Shown here one piece after another: positions 53,699-64,000 of a DNA stretch of 64,000 nucleotides (positions are counted from its first letter, which is position 1; every line of letters starts with the position of its first letter). The position numbers were made by a program, and so were the translations under genes. Location: the NCBI GenBank assembly GCA_030625885.1, contig DAOUPZ010000004.1, forward strand, positions 1-64,000, read 5' to 3'. The notes below the pieces were generated by a model. That model was not told the origin of the DNA and made no database searches. It worked only from the letters and a program-made list of their open reading frames with translations. Source of the DNA: Clostridia bacterium. Its GTDB lineage: Bacteria; Bacillota; DAOUPZ01.

Positions 53699-53832
53699 AA
53701 AGGCATATTCAAAGAAATAAAAACCCAGTATGCTCTTCTATTTTGCGTCATACTGCATCAATGGAACCTGTTTCTTTGTCTGACACAAAATATCTGTCGC
53801 ATCTTTGACTTGTTATTTTTTCATAAGCCTAA
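53699..53832. repeat. TTAGGCAT-ended palindromic element, copy 3
   Basis: A 134-bp element in inverse orientation to copy 2. Ends AAAGGCATATTCAAAGAAATAA and GACTTGTTATTTTTTCATAAGCCTAA. The interior has CAGTATG/CATACTG and the shared GAACCTGTTTCTTTGTCTGA. An apparent short open frame across it is not a gene. Confidence 0.75.
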
Positions 53833-53942
53833 GGCTGATACCTTGCATTCGTATTTATACGAATATGAAGTATGAGTCTTTTTGTTTTCAATAATTTGCT
53901 TTTAAAGCTACTTATTCTACGCTTTTGAAAGGAGTCTTTCAC

Positions 53943-55217
53943 ATGACGAATCAAATGATTCTGGCTTCTGTTATTTTTATTTCTACTTATGGTCTAATCA
54001 TCAGCGGAAAAATATCCGATATGGTTGCCGCTTTTATGGGCGCTATTCTTATGCTTCTTCTTGGCATGACCAATCAAGAATTAGCAATAAACGCCATCGA
54101 TTTTAATACCATTGGCCTTCTCATAGGTATGATGATTATTGTTAATATTACAAAAAGGACCGGTGTTTTTCAGTATATTTCTATTCTACTTGCAAAAAAA
54201 GCCAGAGGCAATGCATGGATGATTATGGTCTTTTTAGGCATCTTTACTGCCGTTGCCTCTGCCATTCTTGATAACGTAACAACCGTTCTGTTAGTGGTTC
54301 CCGTTACTTTAGCCATTACGGAAACTTTAGAAATTACCCCCATTCCATTTCTTATGTTAGAAATATTGCTTTCAAATATTGGTGGAACAGCGTCGCTGAT
54401 AGGCGATCCCCCTAACATTATGATCGGAAGCAGCAACAATTTAGGTTTTATGGATTTTATTTTCAACCTCGGCCCCATTGTCATTATTATATTTATCGTA
54501 ACCATGATTATATACTATTTTTTATATGGAAAGAAACTGAAAGTAGACCCAAAGTTAGCTCAAAAAATATTATCATTTGACGAAAAAAAGGCGATTAGTG
54601 ATAAAAAGCTTTTGCTTAAATCTCTCTTAATACTTTTTCTCACCATTTCAGGGTTTATTGTTCATCAATTTCTCCAGTTGGAAGCTGCTACAATTGCTAT
54701 AAGCGGTGCTATGCTTTTACTCCTTATCAGTGGTGTAGAACCCGAAACAATTTTACAGGAAATTGAGTGGTCCACCATCTTTTTCTTTGCAGGACTCTTC
54801 ATCCTTGTTGGTGCTTTAGATCATCTTGGTATCATCGAACTCATCGCTAAATGGGTATTGAATTGTACAAAAGGTGACATTGCTATGACGGCACTCATGA
54901 TCTTATGGGTATCTGCTTTCGCCTCGTCTTTCATAAACAATATTCCGTATGTTGCGACCATGATACCTCTAATTCAAACCCTTGGCAGGTTAACAGACAT
55001 GAATATTACACCGATATGGTGGGCACTCGCCTTAGGTGCCTGTCTGGGAGGCAATGGCACATTAGTTGGTGCTTCTGCTAACGTAATCGTCGCTGGAATC
55101 GCAGAAAAGGATAACAATAGTATTGGTTTTCTGAACTATATGTTGCTAGGCATGCCAATGATGGTTATTTCAATGATTCTTTCGAGTATTTATATCTACG
55201 TACGGTACTTAAAGTAA
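53943..55217 (+). CDS. ArsB/NhaD (SLC13-like ion transporter) family permease
   Basis: A 424-aa membrane protein with about eleven helices. Diagnostic segments are LTVLLVVPVTLAITE-type helix 4 with NVTTVLLVVPV, SNIGGTASLIGDPPNIMIGSS in the first half, and SSFINNIPYVATMIPL with GGNGTLVGASANVIVAGIA in the second. These are the paired substrate and sodium-binding loops of the ion transporter superfamily. The substrate is uncertain (arsenite, sodium/proton or dicarboxylate). Start ATG 53943 has AAAGGAG at 8 nt. No arsR or arsA is nearby. Confidence 0.9.
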   Translation: MTNQMILASVIFISTYGLIISGKISDMVAAFMGAILMLLLGMTNQELAINAIDFNTIGLLIGMMIIVNITKRTGVFQYISILLAKKARGNAWMIMVFLGIFTAVASAILDNVTTVLLVVPVTLAITETLEITPIPFLMLEILLSNIGGTASLIGDPPNIMIGSSNNLGFMDFIFNLGPIVIIIFIVTMIIYYFLYGKKLKVDPKLAQKILSFDEKKAISDKKLLLKSLLILFLTISGFIVHQFLQLEAATIAISGAMLLLLISGVEPETILQEIEWSTIFFFAGLFILVGALDHLGIIELIAKWVLNCTKGDIAMTALMILWVSAFASSFINNIPYVATMIPLIQTLGRLTDMNITPIWWALALGACLGGNGTLVGASANVIVAGIAEKDNNSIGFLNYMLLGMPMMVISMILSSIYIYVRYLK

Positions 55218-55219
55218 TA

Positions 55220-55246
55220 AAGACGGCTGAACGCCGTCTTTATTAC
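55220..55246 (+). terminator. Terminator of the ArsB/NhaD-type gene
   Basis: AAGACGGC-TGAAC-GCCGTCTT followed by TATT, directly after the stop codon. Confidence 0.85.
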
Positions 55247-55445
55247 AATTCATAATTCATAATTCATAATTCACAATTAAAAGATAGAGGAACGAGCACT
55301 CCCTTTGGTCGCTGAACGAGAAAAGAAGCAGGTAGGCGTTAGCAAGTAGGAAAAGATTAAAACACGAGGAATGAGGAAAGAACGCAGCCTATGGCTGCTG
55401 AACGAGTAACGAAAAAGATAAAGAATAGAGTAACGAAGAAAGAGA
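55247..55445. repeat. Mosaic repeat zone between the permease and atp operons
   Basis: Begins with three AATTCAT heptamers and AATTCAC, then GAGCACTCCCTTTGGTCGCT, AAGCAGGTAGGCGTTAGCAA, ACACGAGGAATGAGGAAAGA and the perfect hairpin GCAGCC-TAT-GGCTGC. It is followed by diverged element copy D. Confidence 0.65.
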
Positions 55446-55472
55446 AAAGACGAGGAATAATAAAAACCTAAA

Positions 55473-55621
55473 TATGGAATAGGTATACTGGAGAAAAATA
55501 TTTGGCGAGTTCGAGCTGGGAGCTACTCATTTCCGTTAACTTTATACGCTGTGCTCATCCTTTACACCTTATTACAACCTTTTTAGCATTCAAAGTTTTT
55601 CGGAAGTATACCTATTCCATA
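55473..55621 (+). repeat. 149-bp inverted-repeat element, diverged copy D
   Basis: Perfect 17-bp arms TATGGAATAGGTATACT (55473-55489) and complement (55605-55621). Arm sequence differs from copies A-C, but total length, the GGA facing GGA triplets inside the arms, an inner helix (GAAAAA..TTTG with CAAAG..TTTTTC) and a TTATTACAACCTTTTTAGC interior resembling TATTGTACAAACTTTTTCAGC of copy A are preserved. Confidence 0.75.
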
Positions 55622-55644
55622 TACTCTAACAATACAAAAACAAC

Positions 55645-55685
55645 AAAAAAGTAACAGGGCATCAGCCCTGTTACTTTTTGTTGTT
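55645..55685 (-). terminator. atp operon terminator
   Basis: Minus-strand AAAGTAACAGGGC/GCCCTGTTACTTTTTTG hairpin with T-rich tail, at the atpC stop codon. Confidence 0.9.
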
Positions 55686-56099
55686 TTATTCGTCTTTCCC
55701 AACCGCTTTCAAACGAGCCACAGCACGTCTGAGGGAAATCTCTGCCAGGAGTATATCTTCTTCGTTCTTATTTGCTCTAATTTGCTCAAGCGCTTTTTCT
55801 TTAGCACGATAAGCTCTTTCAACATCGATTTCAAAGTCTTTTTCAGCAGTATCAGTTAATAGAGCAACACTAGTTGGCGTAATTTCGATAAAACCCCCGC
55901 TAATCGCCATTCTAAGTTCCGTACGATCTTTGGTGATACGAATGACACCGACCTGTAAACCTGTTACGAGATGCGTATGGCCTGGCAGAACCCCCAAGTC
56001 CCCATCCGTTGTACGAACGATCAGTCTTTCGACCTCTTCGGAATATACAACCTCTTTCGGGGTTACAACTTCTAATTTAAAGGTCTTTTTATCGGCCAT
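55686..56099 (-). CDS. atpC: ATP synthase epsilon subunit
   Basis: Central-stalk subunit of 137 aa. N-terminal beta sandwich with FKLEVVTPKEVVYSEEVERLIVRTTDGDLGVLPGHTHLVTGL and a C-terminal two-helix domain EKDFEIDVERAYRAKEKALEQI...RRAVARLKAVGK that may inhibit ATP hydrolysis. It is last of the operon, 6 bp after atpD. Confidence 0.97.
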   Translation of the reverse strand: MADKKTFKLEVVTPKEVVYSEEVERLIVRTTDGDLGVLPGHTHLVTGLQVGVIRITKDRTELRMAISGGFIEITPTSVALLTDTAEKDFEIDVERAYRAKEKALEQIRANKNEEDILLAEISLRRAVARLKAVGKDE

Positions 56100-56105
56100 G
56101 GGCTA

Positions 56106-57509
<1,404 letters not shown>

Positions 57510-57573
57510 TCAGTTTCCCTCCTTCAATTTCTTCCTTACAATCCGCGGAAAAGAAGGATTGCTTCTTAACTTA

Positions 57574-58470
57574 TTATTCTAATGCGTTTGCTCCAGCAAC
57601 AATTTCTGACAATTCTTGTGTAATGGCTGCCTGACGGGCCCGGTTAAATGACAAGGTCAACTTAGCAATCATTTCATCTGCATTCTTAGTTGCTGATTCC
57701 ATTGCCGTCATCCTTGACCCTTGTTCACTGGCTTTTGATTCAATTAATGCACCATAAACCATTGTTTCAATATACTTAGGCAGCAATTCTTCTAATACTT
57801 CTTCAGCAGACGGTTCGTATAAATAACTAATGCTTTTGGGTTTTTTGCTTTCCGTATTAACATCATGTTCGTTATGGTCTGCATCTTCAGGTTCAGTCAT
57901 TTCAACTGAAAATGGAAGTAATTTGATCTTCATCACTTGCTGCTGCATCACGGTAATAAACTTTGTATAATACAAGTAGATCTCTTTAAAGGTCCCTTCC
58001 TTGTATAATTCAATAATTTTATCAGCTATTTCTTCGGCAGTTTCATAATTAGGCTCATCACCTAATCCAGTAAACTTAGCAGTGATATTTGCGCCGCGTC
58101 CTTCAAAAAAGCTGGAAGCCTTATTACCAATCGTCAGCATTGTGTAATCAGATTTTTTTTCTTGATCATGTTGCGCTGTACGAATGATGTTGGTGTTAAA
58201 TCCACCACACAATCCTCGATCAGCTGCCACAACAATCATTCCGGTTTTACCCTCTGTATATTCTTTTAGCAACGGATGTTGAACACCCCCGGCTGTAGAA
58301 GCAATTCGGTTCAAAACTTCATACACTTTTTGGGAATAGGGACGTGCTGCAACAACCTTTTCCTGTGCTTTACGCAACTTTGCTGCCGCAACCATCTTCA
58401 TTGCCCGTGTAATTTGTTGTGTATTCTTAACACTTTTTATTCGTCGTTTTATTTCACGAGTCGTTGCCAC
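57574..58470 (-). CDS. atpG: ATP synthase gamma subunit
   Basis: Rotary shaft of F1, 298 aa. The N-terminal TREIKRRIKSVKNTQQITRAMKMVAAAKLRKAQ and C-terminal SRMTAMESATKNADEMI..LTLSFNRARQAAITQELSEIV helices form the coiled-coil shaft. An acidic/lysine stretch of about 20 residues (EDADHNEHDVNTESKKPKS, near residue 195) makes it slightly longer than many homologues. Gap of 64 bp to atpD. Confidence 0.97.
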   Translation of the reverse strand: MATTREIKRRIKSVKNTQQITRAMKMVAAAKLRKAQEKVVAARPYSQKVYEVLNRIASTAGGVQHPLLKEYTEGKTGMIVVAADRGLCGGFNTNIIRTAQHDQEKKSDYTMLTIGNKASSFFEGRGANITAKFTGLGDEPNYETAEEIADKIIELYKEGTFKEIYLYYTKFITVMQQQVMKIKLLPFSVEMTEPEDADHNEHDVNTESKKPKSISYLYEPSAEEVLEELLPKYIETMVYGALIESKASEQGSRMTAMESATKNADEMIAKLTLSFNRARQAAITQELSEIVAGANALE

Positions 58471-58515
58471 TCTTTTTCACCACCTTTTCTATAACATTCT
58501 TTGTACAGGTGTGCT

Positions 58516-60027
<1,512 letters not shown>

Positions 60028-60594
60028 CTAATTACTCACCCCTATCTCACTAACTTGAATTTCTTTAAGACCTGCCTGCAACCGTTCTAGATGACGTGCA
60101 ATACTGCCATCCATTACTTTATCGCCCAATCGGATAACTACGCCACCCATAATTGCTGGGTCAACCTTAGTGGAAACACGGATATCTTTTCCGGTTTTCT
60201 TCTCCAAGTTGGCTTTGATTTGACTGACCTCTACATCTGTAATAGGTACTGCAGTGGTTACATCAGCTCTTACTATATTACGCGTCTCGTTTGCTAAGTT
60301 CGTATATTCATCTACAATTACTATGACTTCTCGTTCTCTTCCTTTATCAATGATAAAAGAAATGAAATTCATAATATAAAGGGAAAGTTTATCAGCAAAA
60401 ACTTTTTCAATAAGTTCTTTCTTTTCACTTTCCAAAATGTATGGATGATAAAATACTTCACGGAATTTCTTTTCTTGTTTTAGTATTTTTGCAAGAAATT
60501 GCAATTCATTCTCCATGCTTTCCAATATATCATTTTCGACAGCAATAGCATGAAGCGCTTTCGCATATCTTCTTGCAGCTGCGCCACTAATCAT
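60028..60594 (-). CDS. atpH: ATP synthase delta subunit
   Basis: Peripheral stalk subunit of 188 aa linking F1 to the b subunits. The N-terminal AAARRYAKALHAIA helix and the C-terminal PAIMGGVVIRLGDKVMDGSIARHLERL motif are characteristic. It shares one base with the atpF stop, so translation is coupled. Confidence 0.97.
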   Translation of the reverse strand: MISGAAARRYAKALHAIAVENDILESMENELQFLAKILKQEKKFREVFYHPYILESEKKELIEKVFADKLSLYIMNFISFIIDKGREREVIVIVDEYTNLANETRNIVRADVTTAVPITDVEVSQIKANLEKKTGKDIRVSTKVDPAIMGGVVIRLGDKVMDGSIARHLERLQAGLKEIQVSEIGVSN

Positions 60595-61088
60595 TAATTA
60601 TCCCCCATCTCTTCGATAAAGTTATTGATTAAACTTTGATGGGTTGCCTGATCAAGATTTTTATCAATTACTTTTCCAGCTGCTAGTACAGCCAGTGTTG
60701 CCACTTCATCACGTAATTCTGCCAAAGCTTTTTCTTTTTCGCGTTTAATTTCTGCTTGAGCTCTCTCTAATAATCTATTAGATTCCTTTTGCGCATTAGC
60801 AACAATTTCATCTCGGCTATCCTGTCCCTGTCGAGCAGCTTGCTGTAAAATATCCTGTGCTTCCTTACGCGCTTGAGCCATTTGCTCTTGATATTCTTCT
60901 TTTAATTTCTTTGCTTCCGCTTCCCATGTCTCAGCTTGGCGAATAGAATTCTCAATGTATTCGCTTCTTTCTTTCAGGAATTGGGAAACCGGTTTATATA
61001 AAAGTTTATTTAGCAACCACATTAAAATTAGGAAGTTGATAATCTGTATGACTAGTGTCCAGTCAATAGTAATCAAAGGTGTATTCAA
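60594..61088 (-). CDS. atpF: ATP synthase b subunit
   Basis: Peripheral stalk subunit of 164 aa with one N-terminal transmembrane helix (about residues 7-26, VIQIINFLILMWLLNKLLY) followed by a long amphipathic coiled coil. A single b gene (no b') implies a homodimer. The stop overlaps atpH; the distance to atpE is 107 bp, a larger gap that is common before atpE. Confidence 0.96.
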   Translation of the reverse strand: MNTPLITIDWTLVIQIINFLILMWLLNKLLYKPVSQFLKERSEYIENSIRQAETWEAEAKKLKEEYQEQMAQARKEAQDILQQAARQGQDSRDEIVANAQKESNRLLERAQAEIKREKEKALAELRDEVATLAVLAAGKVIDKNLDQATHQSLINNFIEEMGDN

Positions 61089-61195
61089 CCTAATTCCTCC
61101 TTCCTTACCCAGTAATAACTACAGCATAAATAAGGAAAGGGCAATTAAATTACCCTTTCACAATTATGCACTTCTTTGGGAAATTTTCCATTAGA

Positions 61196-61495
<300 letters not shown>

Positions 61496-61527
61496 TCATA
61501 ACAAAAGCAAGTTTTAAAATTTTACTG

Positions 61528-62193
61528 CTACTTTGCTACTGCAATGTAGGCAACCGCTAACATTGTAAATACAAATGCTTGTATCATTCCCTGGGCAATA
61601 TCAAACCACAAACTTAATCCTGAAGGTATAACCCATGGCACAAACATAAACATGATACCAATAATAAAGATTCCCCCAACCATGTTCCCAAATAAACGGA
61701 AAGCGTGAGATACAGGCTTAGCTAGTTCTCCAACAAGGTTAATGGGAAACATCAAAAAGAACGGCTCAAAAAAACTTTTAACATACTTTATAACACCTTT
61801 GGAACGGATACCTGCAGCATTAGATACAATATATACAAGCAAAGCAATCGCAATATCTGTATTTAAATCAGCTGTAGGTGCACGAAATCCGGGTACCGTA
61901 CCAATTAAATTAGAACAAGTAACATAGATCATAATTGTCCCAATAAAGGGTACATAATGACGATTTCCCGGTCCCATTAAATTATCAATTAGATAACCGC
62001 CAACACCCTCTACTATAATCTCAGCCATATGTTGTGATCCCTTAGGAACACGTCTTAGGTTGCGTGTAACAATGACAGCAAAAATGACTAAAGCAATCAT
62101 AATAATCCATGTTACAACAATTGTTTCGGTAATTGGTACAGGTCCTAACTGAAAAAATATTCTTGGTCCATCACCACTCATTTCTTCTTTCAC
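61528..62193 (-). CDS. atpB: ATP synthase a subunit
   Basis: Membrane stator subunit of 221 aa forming the ion half-channels against the c ring. The conserved essential Arg lies in KPVSHAFRLFGNMVGG, and YIAVAK ends the C-terminal helix. Its N-terminus is short. Its start overlaps the atpI end by 4 bp. The likely sodium specificity is inferred from atpE, not from this sequence. Confidence 0.97.
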   Translation of the reverse strand: MKEEMSGDGPRIFFQLGPVPITETIVVTWIIMIALVIFAVIVTRNLRRVPKGSQHMAEIIVEGVGGYLIDNLMGPGNRHYVPFIGTIMIYVTCSNLIGTVPGFRAPTADLNTDIAIALLVYIVSNAAGIRSKGVIKYVKSFFEPFFLMFPINLVGELAKPVSHAFRLFGNMVGGIFIIGIMFMFVPWVIPSGLSLWFDIAQGMIQAFVFTMLAVAYIAVAK

Positions 62194-62624
62194 TCCCTTC
62201 CTCTTTTTTTGATTAGTTTGGGCTTTTTAAGTACATCTGCAAAGCCTTTAAAATAACTAGCAAGCATATGCTTACTAAAAATAATTATTTTAAGCAACAT
62301 GATCCCCAATAAAGCGGATACAAAACATTTCTGACTGACCCGCATGGAAAAGATAAAAACCAAAAATGTAATAAAATATCGAATCAGATAACTGCGTCTC
62401 ATATATCCCATAGCAGTACTTGAATCCATATATGTACTACGTTCAACAGCAATAGCCAAAAGACGAAATTTAAGAATGCTAACGGCTACCCCCAAGAGGA
62501 ACCCAGCTAATGGCCAAAAGTCTCTTTCTAATATTCCCATCAAAATTAAACTAATAGACATCAAAGCAGCTACATAAAAAGTCAGACTAATTATTTCTTT
62601 TTGGATACGATTATATTGTGACAA
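62190..62624 (-). CDS. atpI: ATP synthase subunit I (AtpI-like)
   Basis: A 144-aa membrane protein with four predicted helices and a basic C-terminus (KPKLIKKRGRE). AtpI proteins assist c-ring assembly. It overlaps atpB by 4 bp and follows the small atpZ gene by 5 bp, so it belongs to the operon. Confidence 0.85.
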   Translation of the reverse strand: MSQYNRIQKEIISLTFYVAALMSISLILMGILERDFWPLAGFLLGVAVSILKFRLLAIAVERSTYMDSSTAMGYMRRSYLIRYFITFLVFIFSMRVSQKCFVSALLGIMLLKIIIFSKHMLASYFKGFADVLKKPKLIKKRGRE

Positions 62625-62629
62625 CAGCT

Positions 62630-62860
62630 CTATCCTTTCTTTTTACCTTCCATATTATTAATCATCCGATAAACATTCAAAAATCCTGCTATAACACCAA
62701 AAATCAAAAAAATTATAGTCATTATAAAGCCACTATGAAACACTCGGTCTAAATAATATCCTACAATAACACCTACAAAAATTGATGCTATAATCGTAAT
62801 ACCAAGTTGAGTTAAAAATCCTAAGTATTTAAGTACTTTAAAGCTTAAGAAACTTTTCAT
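62630..62860 (-). CDS. atpZ: AtpZ/AtpI-family small membrane protein
   Basis: A 76-aa protein with two helices (about 12-34 and 44-65). The LGITIIASIFVGVIVGYYLDR and FLIFGVIAGFLNVYRMI segments are typical of AtpZ, the small gene 1 product often present at the start of atp operons. A role with AtpI in divalent cation supply or c-ring assembly has been proposed for the family. It is first in the operon, preceded by AAAGGGG. Confidence 0.85.
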   Translation of the reverse strand: MKSFLSFKVLKYLGFLTQLGITIIASIFVGVIVGYYLDRVFHSGFIMTIIFLIFGVIAGFLNVYRMINNMEGKKKG

Positions 62861-62926
62861 ATTACCAAACCCCTTTATGAAGGTTTCGGTACTTATTTTC
62901 CTGTCTTGGTTAAAACTTCTAGATAT

Positions 62927-62954
62927 ATTTTAACACAACTATTAATTTTGACAA
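62927..62954 (-). promoter_or_regulatory. Putative atp operon promoter
   Basis: Minus-strand TTGTCA (62949-62954), 16-bp spacer, TAAAAT (62927-62932), about 65 bp before the first operon gene. A reasonable sigma-A-like match. Nothing else is recognised in the 62861-63103 spacer. Confidence 0.5.
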
Positions 62955-63103
62955 GGTTTTTAAGCAAATAAACTTACAAATTGTATAGAAATAGCTCATA
63001 TTTTTGCAATTTTACTGCTATTTAGCGTTTAAACTAGTTTACTTCATCTAAACGTGATTATAATCTTCTTTACGTCTTAATTTGGTTCAATGAAATAAAT
63101 TTC

Positions 63104-64000
63104 CTAGTGCCAATCAGGTGGTTGTTGTTCTATTAGACCCATCCAGTATTTTAAACCTTCAACAATATAATATGATGCTTTTCCATCCCCATAAGGGTTT
63201 GTTGCATGTGCCATTTTTTCATACAATGATTGATCCGTAAGCAACCGTAATCCGATCTGATAAATCTCAGATGCATTTGTTCCCCCAATACAAACCGTTC
63301 CTGCCGTTACCGCTTCTTGTCTTTCTGTTACATCCCGTAAAACAACAACAGGAATGCCTTTAGCAGGTGCCTCTTCCTGAATACCACCTGAATCTGTCAT
63401 GATTAGAGTTGCCTGACTTAACAAAGCAACGAATTCAGCATATTCTAAGGGCTCCAGTAAATGAATGCCTGGCTTCCCGTCTAATAAATTATAGACGGTT
63501 TCTCGTACAACAGGATTGCGATGAACGGGAAAAATAATCTCACAATCCGGAACCGTTAGGGAAAGCTTGAGTAATGCACGGCAGATATTAGCCAACGGCT
63601 CTCCTAGATTTTCCCGGCGATGTGCTTCCACAACAATGACCTTTTTATTGACAAAATCAATAGCTTGCAGCTCGGGGTTTTTAAATTGATGAACACGAGA
63701 AGCCACATCTAAAAATGCATCAATCACCGTATTTCCTGTAACTAATATTTTTTCTGGTTTTACGTTTTCTTGTAAAAGGTTATTCCTGCAAAGGGTGGTA
63801 GGCGCAAAATGCCATTCAGTAAGAACCCCTGTTAACTGGCGGTTAATTTCTTCTGGAAAAGGTGCATATTTATGATAGGTACGCAACCCTGCCTCCACAT
63901 GTCCCACTGGTATTTGTTGATAAAATGCTGCCAATGAAGCTGCAAAAGTAGTTGTCGTATCTCCATGTACCAACAATACATCTGGTTTTTCCTTTTCTAA
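63104..64000 (-). CDS. mnaA: UDP-N-acetylglucosamine 2-epimerase, N-terminus beyond the window
   Basis: Interconverts UDP-GlcNAc and UDP-ManNAc for teichoic acid or capsule linkage units. The open frame continues to the last base of the window, so the first 70 or so residues are missing. Visible motifs: LVHGDTTTTFAASLAAFYQQ, GHVEAGLRTY, EAHRRENLGEP, DSGGIQEEAPAKGIPVVVLRD and TERQEA. Position upstream of atp matches mnaA (yvyH) in Bacillus subtilis. Confidence 0.95.
   Translation of the reverse strand, partial: LEKEKPDVLLVHGDTTTTFAASLAAFYQQIPVGHVEAGLRTYHKYAPFPEEINRQLTGVLTEWHFAPTTLCRNNLLQENVKPEKILVTGNTVIDAFLDVASRVHQFKNPELQAIDFVNKKVIVVEAHRRENLGEPLANICRALLKLSLTVPDCEIIFPVHRNPVVRETVYNLLDGKPGIHLLEPLEYAEFVALLSQATLIMTDSGGIQEEAPAKGIPVVVLRDVTERQEAVTAGTVCIGGTNASEIYQIGLRLLTDQSLYEKMAHATNPYGDGKASYYIVEGLKYWMGLIEQQPPDWH

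Noticed and set aside
53678-53875. A 65-codon open frame before the ArsB/NhaD-type gene
   Set aside because: It spans a copy of the TTAGGCAT-ended palindromic element and has no ribosome-binding site or resemblance to a protein.

Overview
The window (64 kb, low to moderate G+C) reads as the chromosome of a spore-forming, probably flagellated, anaerobic member of the Clostridia. The evidence is spoIIID, spoIID, a spoIIQ-like gene, a GerMN lipoprotein, flhO/flhP, T-box control of trp, strong AGGAGG ribosome-binding sites, a 2-hydroxyacyl-CoA-dehydratase-type pair and a sodium-type ATP synthase c subunit. A Peptococcaceae-like host is my inference; no 16S gene is present.

Layout. 1-12.6 kb, minus strand: tRNA-Val (cut by the edge), tRNA-Glu, tRNA-Lys, purA, dnaB, relA, recJ, a LapA-like protein, a TetR regulator, secF, secD, a small basic membrane protein and a small multidrug export protein. 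12.9-17.0 kb, plus strand: acpS, nnrD/nnrE and an HgdB-like/activase pair. 17.3-25.1 kb, minus strand: a complete tryptophan operon (trpE-G-D-C-F, a DAHP synthase gene, trpB-A) behind a consensus promoter and a Trp T-box leader with two antiterminator/terminator units. 25.3-38.1 kb: UPF0173 hydrolase, fabZ, flgJ-like, flhP, flhO, mbl, spoIIID, spoIIQ-like, spoIID, a divergent SIMPL protein and AEC transporter, then murA, ywmB and a PepV-type dipeptidase. 38.1-55.6 kb is more accessory: a candidate structured RNA, an SDR, an unknown secreted protein, an L,D-transpeptidase, an ABC transporter with sigma/anti-sigma genes, a second sigma/anti-sigma-like pair, a GerMN lipoprotein, GNAT, a DnaJ-like protein, radical SAM, CDF and ArsB/NhaD-type proteins. 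55.7-62.9 kb: the complete atp operon with atpI and atpZ. The window ends inside a UDP-GlcNAc 2-epimerase gene.

The order mnaA-atp ... ywmB-murA-spoIID-spoIIQ-spoIIID-mbl-flhO-flhP-fabZ matches, as I recall it, the Bacillus subtilis arrangement. About 18 kb of unrelated genes lies between atp and ywmB here.

The most unusual content is between the genes. Many spacers are mosaics of short repeat modules: (i) a ~148-bp element with perfect 17-bp terminal inverted repeats (three close copies and one diverged copy with different arms but the same architecture); (ii) a palindromic TTAGGCAT-ended family (three copies); (iii) a 55-bp GGGGACA palindrome (five copies), three of them followed by a conserved ~80-bp tail; (iv) hairpin words of the type TTCAGC...GCG; (v) heptamer AATTCAT tracts. 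No transposase is present. A separate ~290-nt region at 38.5-38.8 kb folds into a multibranched structure ending in an intrinsic terminator and is a good candidate for an unassigned non-coding RNA.
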